Assembly (NCBI GenBank): GCA_022793975.1
Contig: JAAWDW010000129.1
Coordinates: 1 to 13,529, forward strand
Origin: Bacillota bacterium
Lineage (GTDB): Bacteria > Bacillota > Clostridia > Peptostreptococcales > Anaerovoracaceae
Direction of reading: 5' to 3'
DNA length: 13,529 nt
Positions 7,074 to 13,529 of the stretch are shown here, in pieces. The notes beneath the pieces were generated by a model. That model worked only from the letters and a program-made list of their open reading frames with translations. It ran no database searches and was not told the DNA's origin. The stretch's first letter is position 1; every line of letters begins with the position of its first letter. The position numbers were made by a program, and so were the translations under genes.

Positions 7074-7721
7074 ATGAATACAGAAAACATTTCAAGAACA
7101 ATTGCAAAAGATTTGCTTTCGATACAGGCGGTATTTTTCCGCCCAGATGAGCCGTTTATATGGGCAAGCGGTATAAAAAGCCCTGTTTACTGTGATAATC
7201 GTCTGACTCTTACAGCGACAGAAGTCAGGAATGACGTGGAAAATGCGCTTGCGGAGACGATTAAGAAGGAGTATCCCGATGCGGAAGCTCTTATGGGCAC
7301 AAGTACTGCGGGAATAGCACATGCGGCGATTACAGCGCATATTCTCGGTATGCCTATGGGATATGTACGTTCGGGTGCAAAAGACCACGGCCGCGGCAAT
7401 CAAATTGAGGGAAGGCTTGAAGCGGGGCAGAAAGTAGTAGTTGTCGAGGATCTTATTTCCACGGCCGGAAGCGCAGTAGAAGTTGTAAATGTACTGCGTG
7501 CTGCGGGTGCCGAGGTACTGGGAATCGTCAGTATTTTTACATACGGAATGAAAAAGGGACTCGACCGCCTTGCGGAAGCGGATGTAAAAAATGTGAGTCT
7601 GACGAATTTTGACGTAATTGCGGAAATAGCTGCGCAGGAAAATTACATAAAGCAGGAAGATGTTGAAAGGCTTATTGCATTCAGAAACAATCCGTCTGAT
7701 GAAAGTTGGATAAGAAAATAG
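7074..7721 (+). CDS. pyrE: orotate phosphoribosyltransferase (PyrE)
   Basis: Joins orotate to PRPP to give OMP. The 215-residue protein has the type I phosphoribosyltransferase PRPP motif VVVVEDLISTAGS (E125/D126). It also has the substrate region SGIKSPVYCDNR near the N-terminus, GTSTAGIAHA, and the flexible catalytic loop KDHGRGNQIEG. AGGAGA at 7063-7068 precedes the ATG at 7074. It is separated from pyrF by the repeat-filled gap and from pyrB by 89 nt, so its expression may be partly uncoupled from the upstream genes (inference). Sequence and length are normal for the Clostridia/Bacillus-type enzyme. Confidence 0.96.
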   Translation: MNTENISRTIAKDLLSIQAVFFRPDEPFIWASGIKSPVYCDNRLTLTATEVRNDVENALAETIKKEYPDAEALMGTSTAGIAHAAITAHILGMPMGYVRSGAKDHGRGNQIEGRLEAGQKVVVVEDLISTAGSAVEVVNVLRAAGAEVLGIVSIFTYGMKKGLDRLAEADVKNVSLTNFDVIAEIAAQENYIKQEDVERLIAFRNNPSDESWIRK

Positions 7722-7754
7722 GCAGTAATTGGAAACCAAAAGGGGCTTTCAGTG

Positions 7755-7763
7755 TGATACAAT
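7755..7763 (+). promoter_or_regulatory. possible extended -10 promoter before pyrB
   Basis: TGATACAAT matches the TGnTATAAT extended -10 pattern at five of six hexamer positions, 48 nt before the pyrB start. No good -35 hexamer is found 16-18 nt upstream. The case rests on the -10 alone. Confidence 0.25.
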
Positions 7764-7810
7764 ATATAAGAAAAGACATAAATTTGTTTTGAGAATAAGG
7801 AGAAAACAGA

Positions 7811-8725
7811 ATGAAAAACCTTATAGACATTCTCGATTTGTCAGTAGACGAAATAAATGAACTCATAGATACGGCAAATGACATCATAGCAAATCCGGAG
7901 AAATACAGAGAAAAGTGCAGATATAAGAAATTGGCAACACTGTTTTTCGAGCCATCTACGCGGACGCGTCTTTCGTTTGAAGCAGCGATGATGGAACTTG
8001 GCGGCAATGTGCTTGGATTTTCGGAGGCAGCGTCAAGCTCAGCTGCCAAAGGCGAAAGCGTGGCTGATACAATTACTGTCGTAAGCGGCTATGCTGACAT
8101 AATTGCTATGCGTCATCCAAAAGAAGGCGCGCCTGTCATTGCAGCGTCAAAGAGTCTTGTTCCTATCATAAATGCGGGAGATGGAGGTCATCATCACCCG
8201 ACACAGACACTGACGGATCTTCTCACGATAAGCCGTGAAAAAGGCAGACTTGACAATATGACAGTCGGATTGTGCGGCGATCTGAAATTCGGCAGAACAG
8301 TGCATTCTCTCATAGCCGCGATGTCACGCTATAAGGGAATAAAATTTGTTTTGATCTCACCTGAAGAACTTAAAGTACCGCGTTATGTAAAAGAAACGTA
8401 CATAAAGTCAAAAGACATTTCTTATGAACAGACAGAGTCGCTGGACGAAGCGATAGACAAATTGGATATTCTCTATATGACGCGTGTGCAGAGAGAAAGG
8501 TTTTTCAATGAAGAGGACTATATCAGACTTAAGGACAGCTATATTCTCACACCTGAAAAACTGAAGAGTGCGAAAGAAGACCTCTGTATACTGCATCCGC
8601 TGCCGCGTGTAAACGAAATTTCGACTGCGGTAGACAGTGACAGCCGCGCGTGCTATTTTGAGCAGGCAAGATGCGGAAAATTCATAAGAATGGCGCTCAT
8701 CCTTAAACTTTTGGAGGTGAAATAA
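7811..8725 (+). CDS. pyrB: aspartate carbamoyltransferase, catalytic subunit (PyrB)
   Basis: Condenses carbamoyl phosphate with aspartate, the committed pyrimidine step. The 304-residue chain has the carbamoyl-phosphate loop FFEPSTRTR (S49-R53), a second phosphate loop SSAAKGES and the HHHPTQTLTDL motif with the catalytic-region His129. Near the C-terminus is LHPLPRVNEI, the aspartate-domain PLP loop. The length is typical of the E. coli-like class that assembles with regulatory chains, consistent with pyrI directly after it. AAGGAGA (7797-7803) lies 7 nt before the ATG. In the Bacillus pyr operon pyrB is near the 5' end and lacks pyrI, whereas here pyrB-pyrI form the 3' end. Confidence 0.97.
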   Translation: MKNLIDILDLSVDEINELIDTANDIIANPEKYREKCRYKKLATLFFEPSTRTRLSFEAAMMELGGNVLGFSEAASSSAAKGESVADTITVVSGYADIIAMRHPKEGAPVIAASKSLVPIINAGDGGHHHPTQTLTDLLTISREKGRLDNMTVGLCGDLKFGRTVHSLIAAMSRYKGIKFVLISPEELKVPRYVKETYIKSKDISYEQTESLDEAIDKLDILYMTRVQRERFFNEEDYIRLKDSYILTPEKLKSAKEDLCILHPLPRVNEISTAVDSDSRACYFEQARCGKFIRMALILKLLEVK

Positions 8726-9142
8726 ATGAATGTCGATTCGATAAAAAACGGAATAGTAATAGATCATATTATTGCCGGGAAAGCGATGCAGATATATGAA
8801 ATGCTCGGACTTGACAAACTCGATAGTTCAGTTGCTGTAATAATGAATGTGCCGAGTGAAAAAATGGGCAAGAAAGATATAATAAAGATAGATAAGAACA
8901 TAGAGGTTGATCTCAATGTTTTAGGCTACATAAGTCCAAACATTACGGTTGATATCGTGGAGAACGGACATGTGACGCAGAAGAAGCACATAGAACTGCC
9001 GGAAGAACTCACGGACATCATAGTATGCAGAAATCCGCGCTGCATTACATCAACTGAGCAGGAAATACACCACGTATTCAGGCTTACGGATCGTGAAAAA
9101 GGCATATATCGCTGTATCTACTGTGATACGGCGGCAAAATAG
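8726..9142 (+). CDS. pyrI: aspartate carbamoyltransferase, regulatory subunit (PyrI)
   Basis: Zinc-containing regulatory chain that binds PyrB trimers and mediates nucleotide control (CTP/ATP in characterised homologues). The 138-residue protein has an N-terminal allosteric domain beginning VDSIKNGIVIDHI, then a zinc domain with C101, C106, C130 and C133 (CX4C ... CX2C), the spacing of the four structural cysteines in the family. It is slightly shorter than the E. coli chain. The ATG follows the pyrB TAA with no gap, and GGAGGTGA (8713-8720) lies within the pyrB end, indicating coupled, balanced synthesis. A strong terminator follows about 50 nt downstream. Confidence 0.96.
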   Translation: MNVDSIKNGIVIDHIIAGKAMQIYEMLGLDKLDSSVAVIMNVPSEKMGKKDIIKIDKNIEVDLNVLGYISPNITVDIVENGHVTQKKHIELPEELTDIIVCRNPRCITSTEQEIHHVFRLTDREKGIYRCIYCDTAAK

Positions 9143-9190
9143 TGTCAGGCAATACATAAAGCACAGAAGAGCATATCGCATTAGAAATAC

Positions 9191-9221
9191 AAAAAGAGCA
9201 GATGGGCACTCTGCTCTTTTT
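9191..9221. terminator. bidirectional intrinsic terminator between pyrI and gltA
   Basis: AAAAAGAGCAGA (9191-9202) pairs perfectly with 9210-9221 around a 7-nt loop (TGGGCAC). The A-run on one arm and T-run on the other give a stem plus U-tract when read from either side. It sits between two converging genes (pyrI stop at 9142, gltA stop at 9241) and probably ends both transcripts. Confidence 0.88.
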
Positions 9222-9240
9222 CTGTGTTTGTTTTTATTAT

Positions 9241-10623
9241 TTATTTTCGCTTGTACATTTCTATAAAGTCTCTGTGCGGCTGAATACCCATATATGCCGG
9301 ACGCATAAGTTTTTTGCCCGCGATGAGTTCTTCAAGCCTGTGCGCGCACCAGCCCGAAAGTCTTGCTGTCGCAAAGAGCGGTGTTGCGATATCAGGAGGA
9401 ATGTCAAGAGCACTGTAAACAAATCCGGAGTACAGATCTACATTTGCCGGCATAGGCTTGTCCTCGCCGGTCATTTCACGATATATATCCGGAACTTTGT
9501 TTTCTATATATTCGCACAGTGCAAAATCCTCTTCGCAGCCCTTGTATTCGGCAAGTTTTTTTGCCATACCTTTGAGCAGTATCGCTCTTGGGTCGGAAAG
9601 CGTGTATATCGCGTGTCCGAGACCGTATACAAGACCGGAACCATCATTTGCTTCTCCCTTTAATACTTTTCTGAAATACTCTTCAAGCTGTTTTTCGTTC
9701 GCAGGGTCTTTGACATTTGCTTTCAGATCGGCAAGCATATTTATGACCTTAATGTTGGCGCCTCCGTGACGCGGACCTTTCAGTGAGCCGACAGCCGCCG
9801 CTATTGTCGAATATGTATCCGTACCTGATGATGAAACGAGATGGGTGGTAAATGAAGAATTGTTGCCGCCACCGTGTTCTGCGTGAAGTATCAGCGACAA
9901 GTCAAGCAGATGAGCTTCAAGCTGTGTAAATTCGCCTGTAGGTCTTATCATTCTTAAGATATTTTCTGCTGTACCGAGTTCGGGAACAGGATAGTGCAGA
10001 TGCAGGCTCTCGTTGTCGTAAAAACTGCGCTTTGCTTGATAAGCATAGGCTATGAGCGATGGAAAATATCCGATAAGCTCAATTGACTGACGGAGTACAT
10101 TTTCGATGGAAGTATCGTCAGGATTGCTGTCGTATGAATAAAGAGCAAGTATACTTCGTGCAAGTTTGTTCATAAGACTCGACGACGGAGCGACAAGAAT
10201 CATATCCCAGGCAAAACCGCGCGGCAATTCTCTTCTTTCACCGAGAAGATGCTGAAAATCTTCCAGCTGTTTTTTATTTGGAAGTTCGCCGAAAAGAAGA
10301 AGATATGTAACTTCCTCAAATCCAAACCGGCGCTCTTTTATAAAGCTGTTTACTATATCTTCGACATCATAACCACGGTAATAGAGCTTTCCCGGAATCG
10401 CAATTTTTTCTTTGTTTTCGTTCACTTTATAGCCTTCTACATGGCTGATTTTTGTTAGCCCAACGAGAACACCGGTGCCGTTTGCGTTTCTGAGTCCCCG
10501 TTTTACATTATATTCGGTATATAAATCCGACGGAATTTCATCGTTGCCAATGAGTTTATCGGACATCTCTTTTATAAATAAATTATTGCTTAATTCCGAA
10601 GGCTGATTGAAAAATGTTGTCAT
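9241..10623 (-). CDS. gltA: citrate synthase (Si-type/GltA family)
   Basis: Condenses oxaloacetate with acetyl-CoA to citrate. The 460-residue chain shows the three catalytic residues of the family in context: His250 in HAEHGGGNNS, His337 in GLGHAIYT and Asp396 in NVDLYSGF. It also has GSLKGPRHGGANIKV and, near the C-terminus, RLSGWCAHRLEEL. An N-terminal extension before the common core is shared by the long citrate synthases of anaerobic Clostridia. The start MTTFF at 10623 is chosen because GGGGAGGG lies 5 nt upstream; the open frame continues 44 codons further but encodes a Phe-rich stretch through the promoter region. It is convergent with the pyr cluster and divergent from uvrB. No other TCA genes are visible, so a role in glutamate precursor supply is inferred. 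2-methylcitrate synthase activity cannot be excluded. Confidence 0.93.
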   Translation of the reverse strand: MTTFFNQPSELSNNLFIKEMSDKLIGNDEIPSDLYTEYNVKRGLRNANGTGVLVGLTKISHVEGYKVNENKEKIAIPGKLYYRGYDVEDIVNSFIKERRFGFEEVTYLLLFGELPNKKQLEDFQHLLGERRELPRGFAWDMILVAPSSSLMNKLARSILALYSYDSNPDDTSIENVLRQSIELIGYFPSLIAYAYQAKRSFYDNESLHLHYPVPELGTAENILRMIRPTGEFTQLEAHLLDLSLILHAEHGGGNNSSFTTHLVSSSGTDTYSTIAAAVGSLKGPRHGGANIKVINMLADLKANVKDPANEKQLEEYFRKVLKGEANDGSGLVYGLGHAIYTLSDPRAILLKGMAKKLAEYKGCEEDFALCEYIENKVPDIYREMTGEDKPMPANVDLYSGFVYSALDIPPDIATPLFATARLSGWCAHRLEELIAGKKLMRPAYMGIQPHRDFIEMYKRK

Positions 10624-10628
10624 TAAAT

Positions 10629-10636
10629 CCCTCCCC
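10629..10636 (-). promoter_or_regulatory. ribosome-binding site fixing the gltA start
   Basis: Read on the minus strand, GGGGAGGG lies 5 nt before the ATG at 10623. It excludes the upstream in-frame ATG at 10638, which would place this site inside the gene. Confidence 0.8.
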
Positions 10637-10640
10637 ATAA

Positions 10641-10667
10641 TTGTATACAAGTATACATATAATACAA
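10641..10667 (-). promoter_or_regulatory. gltA promoter/operator candidate with GTATAC palindromes
   Basis: TTGTATACAA (10641-10650) is a perfect 10-bp palindrome, followed by a second GTATAC 8 nt later (10651-10656). On the minus strand TTGTAT (10667-10662), a 16-bp gap and TACAAT could form a -35/-10 pair. However, transcription would then begin almost at the ribosome-binding site, so an operator with a promoter further upstream is equally possible. GntR-family regulators use similar TTGTATACAA sites; the assignment is a guess. Confidence 0.35.
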
Positions 10668-10738
10668 CTAAGTATATCATAAAATGAGCAAAAAAGCAAC
10701 AAAAGAAGAAAAAGGACTTTTTCAGAGGACAAAATTCA

Positions 10739-10752
10739 AGAACATTTGTTTG
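10739..10752. promoter_or_regulatory. LexA/DinR (SOS) box upstream of uvrB
   Basis: AGAACATTTGTTTG matches the Gram-positive LexA consensus CGAACRNRYGTTYG at 12 of 14 positions, including GAAC and GTTYG. It overlaps the -35 of the first uvrB promoter (10750-10755), where repressor binding would block RNA polymerase. uvrBA is a known LexA regulon member in Bacillus. Confidence 0.6.
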
Positions 10753-10778
10753 CACAATTAAAAAAAGTGTGATAAAAT
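10750..10778 (+). promoter_or_regulatory. uvrB promoter P1 (sigma-A type)
   Basis: TTGCAC, a 17-bp spacer, then TAAAAT preceded by TGA (extended -10). Four of six -35 and five of six -10 bases match consensus. Expected transcription starts near 10785, giving a leader of about 85-90 nt to the uvrB start. The -35 overlaps the SOS-box-like site. Confidence 0.65.
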
Positions 10779-10802
10779 AAGTCCGTCAGAAAAAATTAGT
10801 AT

Positions 10803-10831
10803 TTGGCGAACTTTTTTTATTGGTATATAAT
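10803..10831 (+). promoter_or_regulatory. uvrB promoter P2 (sigma-A type)
   Basis: TTGGCG, an exact 17-bp spacer, then a perfect TATAAT, 41 nt before the uvrB TTG start. It lies 53 bp downstream of P1 and away from the SOS-box-like site, so it could give basal, non-induced expression. Confidence 0.65.
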
Positions 10832-10857
10832 CTATGATGAGAAATCAACTTGTTTTC

Positions 10858-10866
10858 AAAAGGAGG
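10858..10866 (+). promoter_or_regulatory. ribosome-binding site fixing the uvrB TTG start
   Basis: AAAAGGAGG ends 5 nt before TTG at 10872 and is a near-perfect anti-16S match. No ATG or GTG lies at a suitable distance; the next in-frame ATG (10908) would remove conserved N-terminal residues. Confidence 0.85.
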
Positions 10867-10871
10867 GGGTT

Positions 10872-12851
10872 TTGACGGACCGCTTTAAATTAGTTTCAAA
10901 ATTTAATATGACGGGGGACCAGCCGGCGGCAGTAGAGCGTCTTGCAGACGGTATTCTGCGCGGTGAGAAACATCAGACGCTTATGGGTGTTACCGGCTCC
11001 GGCAAGACTTTCACTATGGCAGGAGTAATTGAGCGGGTACAGAAACCAACGCTTGTAATTTCGCACAATAAAACGCTTGCGGCACAGCTTCACGGAGAAT
11101 TCAAAGAATTTTTCCCGGAAAATGCGGTGGAATACTTTGTAAGTTATTATGATTATTATCAGCCGGAGGCATATGTGCCTTCGACAGACACATATATAGA
11201 AAAAGATTCGGATATAAATGCGGAAATCGAAAAACTGAGGCACTCGGCGACAGCGGCGCTGGCAGAGCGCAAAGATGTTATCATCGTGGCTTCGGTATCG
11301 TGTATTTACGGACTCGGCTCACCGTTTGACTATGAAAATCAGATGCTTTCGCTGAGACCCGGAATGGAAAAACCGCGTCAGGATATACTGAGAAAGCTTG
11401 TGGACATACAGTATACGAGAAACGATCTTGCGTTTGAGAGAGGCTGCTTCCGTGTGCGCGGCGATGTCATAGACATATATCCCGCAGGAGCCGAAAATGC
11501 TGTAAGAGTAGAACTTTTCGGCGATGAAGTAGAAACAATAAAAGAAATGAATCCGGTGACGGGTGAAATTATCGGTCTCAGGAATCATGTATCTATATAT
11601 CCTGCCTCGCACTATGTGACTTCCAAAGAAAATATGGAACACGCAATAGACACGATAAGTTCTGAGCTTGAAGAGCGCATAAAGTGGTTTAAAGATAGAG
11701 GGAAGCTCCTTGAAGCACAGCGAATAGAGCAGCGTACACGCTATGATATCGAGATGCTGCGTGAAATAGGAATGTGCAAGGGTATTGAAAATTATGCGCG
11801 CCATATAAGCAATCTTGCACCGGGAGCCAAACCATATACGCTTATAGATTATTTTCCCAAAGATTTTCTCATAATGATAGATGAATCACACGTAATGCTG
11901 CCGCAGCTGCACGCGATGTACGAGGGCAATTTATCGCGCAAGCGTTCACTTGTGGATTACGGTTTTCGTCTGCCGTCGGCGCTCGACAACAGGCCGCTGA
12001 TGTTTGAGGAGTTTGAAAATATAGTAAGTCAAATAGTATATGTCAGTGCGACGCCTGCTAAATATGAACGCGAGAAGAGCGGCGGCATTTCTGCAGAGCA
12101 GATAATAAGACCGACAGGACTAATTGACCCGCCGATAGATATAAGGAAGAGCGAAGGTCAGATTGACGATCTCATTGGAGAAATAAATAAAGTTGCGGAA
12201 AAAGGTGAAAAAGTATTTGTCACAACTTTGACAAAAAAAATGGCGGAAAGCCTGACGGATTATTTAAAAAATGCGGGAATCCGTGTCAAATATCTGCATT
12301 CTGAAATTGATACGTTGGAGAGAATGGAAATTATCCGTGACCTCAGAATGGGTCTTTTCGATGTTTTGGTCGGCATAAATTTACTGAGGGAAGGACTTGA
12401 TGTTCCCGAAGTGAGCCTTGTGGCGATTCTCGATGCGGACAAGCAGGGATTTCTGCGCACAGAGACATCACTTATACAGACAATAGGACGAGCTGCGCGT
12501 AATGTGAACGGGCGCGTTATAATGTATGCGGACGGTATCAGTCCTGCTATGAAGAGCGCCATAGACGAGACAGAAAGAAGACGTAAAATACAGCAGGAAT
12601 ACAATGAAAAAAACGGTATAACACCGCAATCGATAAAAAAAGATGTACGTGCCGTTATCGAGGCGACAAAGCAGATAGAGCCGGAAGATGAATTTTACAA
12701 GGGCAAGAGTCCGCTTGAACTTACGAAGAAAGAACTGTCGCAGTATCTTAAGAAACTTGAAGAAGAGATGAAACAAGCGGCGAGTGATCTGCAGTTTGAG
12801 CGTGCGGCGGAACTGCGAGACAGGATATTCGAGTATAAAGTAAGACAATGA
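10872..12851 (+). CDS. uvrB: excinuclease ABC subunit B (UvrB)
   Basis: Damage-verifying helicase-like component of nucleotide excision repair, loaded by UvrA and then recruiting UvrC. With the TTG start the protein has 659 residues, normal for the family, and begins TDRFKLVSKFNMTGDQP as UvrB proteins do. Walker A is GVTGSGKT with K45. The strand-separating beta-hairpin carries Y92, Y93, Y95 and Y96 in YYDYYQPEAYVP. Walker B is MIDESH (D337/E338), and helicase motif VI is GRAARN (539-544). The C-terminal UVR coiled coil (about residues 620-659, QFERAAELRDRI) is the UvrC/UvrA contact. Two promoters and a LexA-type site lie upstream. uvrA follows 65 nt downstream, so both probably form an SOS-inducible operon. 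Confidence 0.97.
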   Translation: MTDRFKLVSKFNMTGDQPAAVERLADGILRGEKHQTLMGVTGSGKTFTMAGVIERVQKPTLVISHNKTLAAQLHGEFKEFFPENAVEYFVSYYDYYQPEAYVPSTDTYIEKDSDINAEIEKLRHSATAALAERKDVIIVASVSCIYGLGSPFDYENQMLSLRPGMEKPRQDILRKLVDIQYTRNDLAFERGCFRVRGDVIDIYPAGAENAVRVELFGDEVETIKEMNPVTGEIIGLRNHVSIYPASHYVTSKENMEHAIDTISSELEERIKWFKDRGKLLEAQRIEQRTRYDIEMLREIGMCKGIENYARHISNLAPGAKPYTLIDYFPKDFLIMIDESHVMLPQLHAMYEGNLSRKRSLVDYGFRLPSALDNRPLMFEEFENIVSQIVYVSATPAKYEREKSGGISAEQIIRPTGLIDPPIDIRKSEGQIDDLIGEINKVAEKGEKVFVTTLTKKMAESLTDYLKNAGIRVKYLHSEIDTLERMEIIRDLRMGLFDVLVGINLLREGLDVPEVSLVAILDADKQGFLRTETSLIQTIGRAARNVNGRVIMYADGISPAMKSAIDETERRRKIQQEYNEKNGITPQSIKKDVRAVIEATKQIEPEDEFYKGKSPLELTKKELSQYLKKLEEEMKQAASDLQFERAAELRDRIFEYKVRQ

Positions 12852-12916
12852 TGCAAACGAAAAGCCGAACAATACGGGAAGAGTAAAGAAAATAATTAGA
12901 TACAGAGGTGGAAGAA

Positions 12917-13529
12917 ATGCCTGATAAAATATATATAAAAGGTGCAAATGAACATAATCTTAAAAATGTGGACTTGGAAATCCCGCGTGACAAGCTGGTG
13001 GTATTTACGGGCCTTTCGGGTTCGGGAAAATCATCGCTGGCGTTTGATACTATATATGCGGAAGGACAGAGGCGCTATATGGAGAGTCTCTCGTCATATG
13101 CGAGACAGTTCTTGGGGCAGATGGAAAAGCCGGATGTCGAATATATAGAAGGTCTTTCTCCGGCAATTTCGATAGATCAGAAGACGACCAACAAAAATCC
13201 GCGTTCCACAGTGGGAACGGTGACGGAGATACACGATTACCTGAGACTTTTGTATGCGAGGATAGGAGTACCGCACTGTCCTGTCTGCGGCCGTGAGATA
13301 TCGAGCCAGAGTGTGGATCAGATCGTCGATAGTATAATGGGGATGCCTGAGGGAACACGTGTAATCGTAATGGCGCCGGTTGTGCGCCAGCGTAAGGGAG
13401 AACATGAGAAAATTATCGACAGAATCCGCAGGGAGGGCTTTACCAGGGTACGCATAGACGGTGAGATGCATCAGCTTGAAGAAGATGAAATAAAGCTGGA
13501 AAAGACATTTAAACATACGATAGAAATAG
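12917..13529 (+). CDS. uvrA: excinuclease ABC subunit A (UvrA), 3' end cut by window edge
   Basis: DNA-damage sensor ATPase that partners UvrB. Only the first 204 codons, about a fifth of a typical 940-residue UvrA, are inside the window, and the frame is open at the right edge. Visible features are the N-terminal YIKGANEHNLKNVDLEIP, Walker A GLSGSGKSS with K38, and AFDTIYAEGQRRYMESLS. Further on come QFLGQMEKPDV, the Q-loop region LSPAISIDQK, and a CPVC cysteine pair followed by GREISSQSVDQIV typical of the insertion region. AGAGGTGG (12904-12911) precedes the ATG. The 65-nt uvrB-uvrA gap has no hairpin or promoter I would call, supporting cotranscription. Confidence 0.96.
   Translation, partial: MPDKIYIKGANEHNLKNVDLEIPRDKLVVFTGLSGSGKSSLAFDTIYAEGQRRYMESLSSYARQFLGQMEKPDVEYIEGLSPAISIDQKTTNKNPRSTVGTVTEIHDYLRLLYARIGVPHCPVCGREISSQSVDQIVDSIMGMPEGTRVIVMAPVVRQRKGEHEKIIDRIRREGFTRVRIDGEMHQLEEDEIKLEKTFKHTIEI

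Noticed and set aside
9202..9663. Plus-strand open frame inside the citrate synthase gene
   Set aside because: It is opposite the conserved gltA 3' end, begins within the terminator hairpin, and has no family signature.
10624..10755. 44-residue hydrophobic N-terminal extension of citrate synthase, resembling a signal or membrane segment
   Set aside because: It runs through the AT-rich promoter/SOS-box region, has no ribosome-binding site, and a canonical site sits directly before the MTTFF start. The Phe/Tyr richness reflects base composition.

Overview
The window looks like a chromosomal segment from a Gram-positive anaerobe of the class Clostridia. The grounds are strong AGGAGG-type ribosome-binding sites before nearly every gene, AGA-rich and moderately AT-rich coding sequence, an NAD-dependent (class 1B) PyrK/PyrD pair, a zinc-binding PyrI next to PyrB, and uvrB-uvrA order. 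No species can be named from the sequence alone.

Bases 1-9142 are a same-strand pyrimidine cluster: pyrC (cut by the left edge), carB, pyrK, pyrD, pyrF, a 302-base gap filled with hairpin repeats, pyrE, pyrB and pyrI. Together they encode the de novo route to UMP: carbamoyl phosphate (CarB), carbamoyl aspartate (PyrB with regulatory PyrI), dihydroorotate (PyrC), orotate (PyrD with PyrK), OMP (PyrE) and UMP (PyrF). Spacing is tight from carB to pyrF (carB-pyrK 11 nt, pyrK-pyrD overlap 7 nt, pyrD-pyrF overlap 1 nt), and pyrB abuts pyrI. The small CPSase subunit gene carA is not between pyrC and carB and is not elsewhere in the window. A 12-bp stem and T-run at 9191-9221 ends the cluster and probably also serves the converging gene.

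Bases 9241-10623 (minus strand) encode a citrate synthase. The 248-base divergent region after it holds the gltA leader with GTATAC palindromes, a LexA/SOS-box-like site, and two well-formed sigma-A-type promoters for the rightward DNA-repair genes. uvrB starts at a TTG codon with a perfect ribosome-binding site, and the 5' part of uvrA runs off the right edge. These are nucleotide excision repair genes.

The most unusual structure is in the pyrF-pyrE gap. Two long hairpins (6805-6885 and 6897-7020) carry the same loop sequence in opposite orientation, while their stems differ in sequence but stay self-complementary. The two loops are therefore also complementary to each other. No family known to me matches. 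The other oddities are a PyrC with a Gly/Met-rich C-terminal tail and internal shortenings, and the missing carA. Apart from the hairpins the window is housekeeping DNA, and I see no defence system, transposase or CRISPR array.
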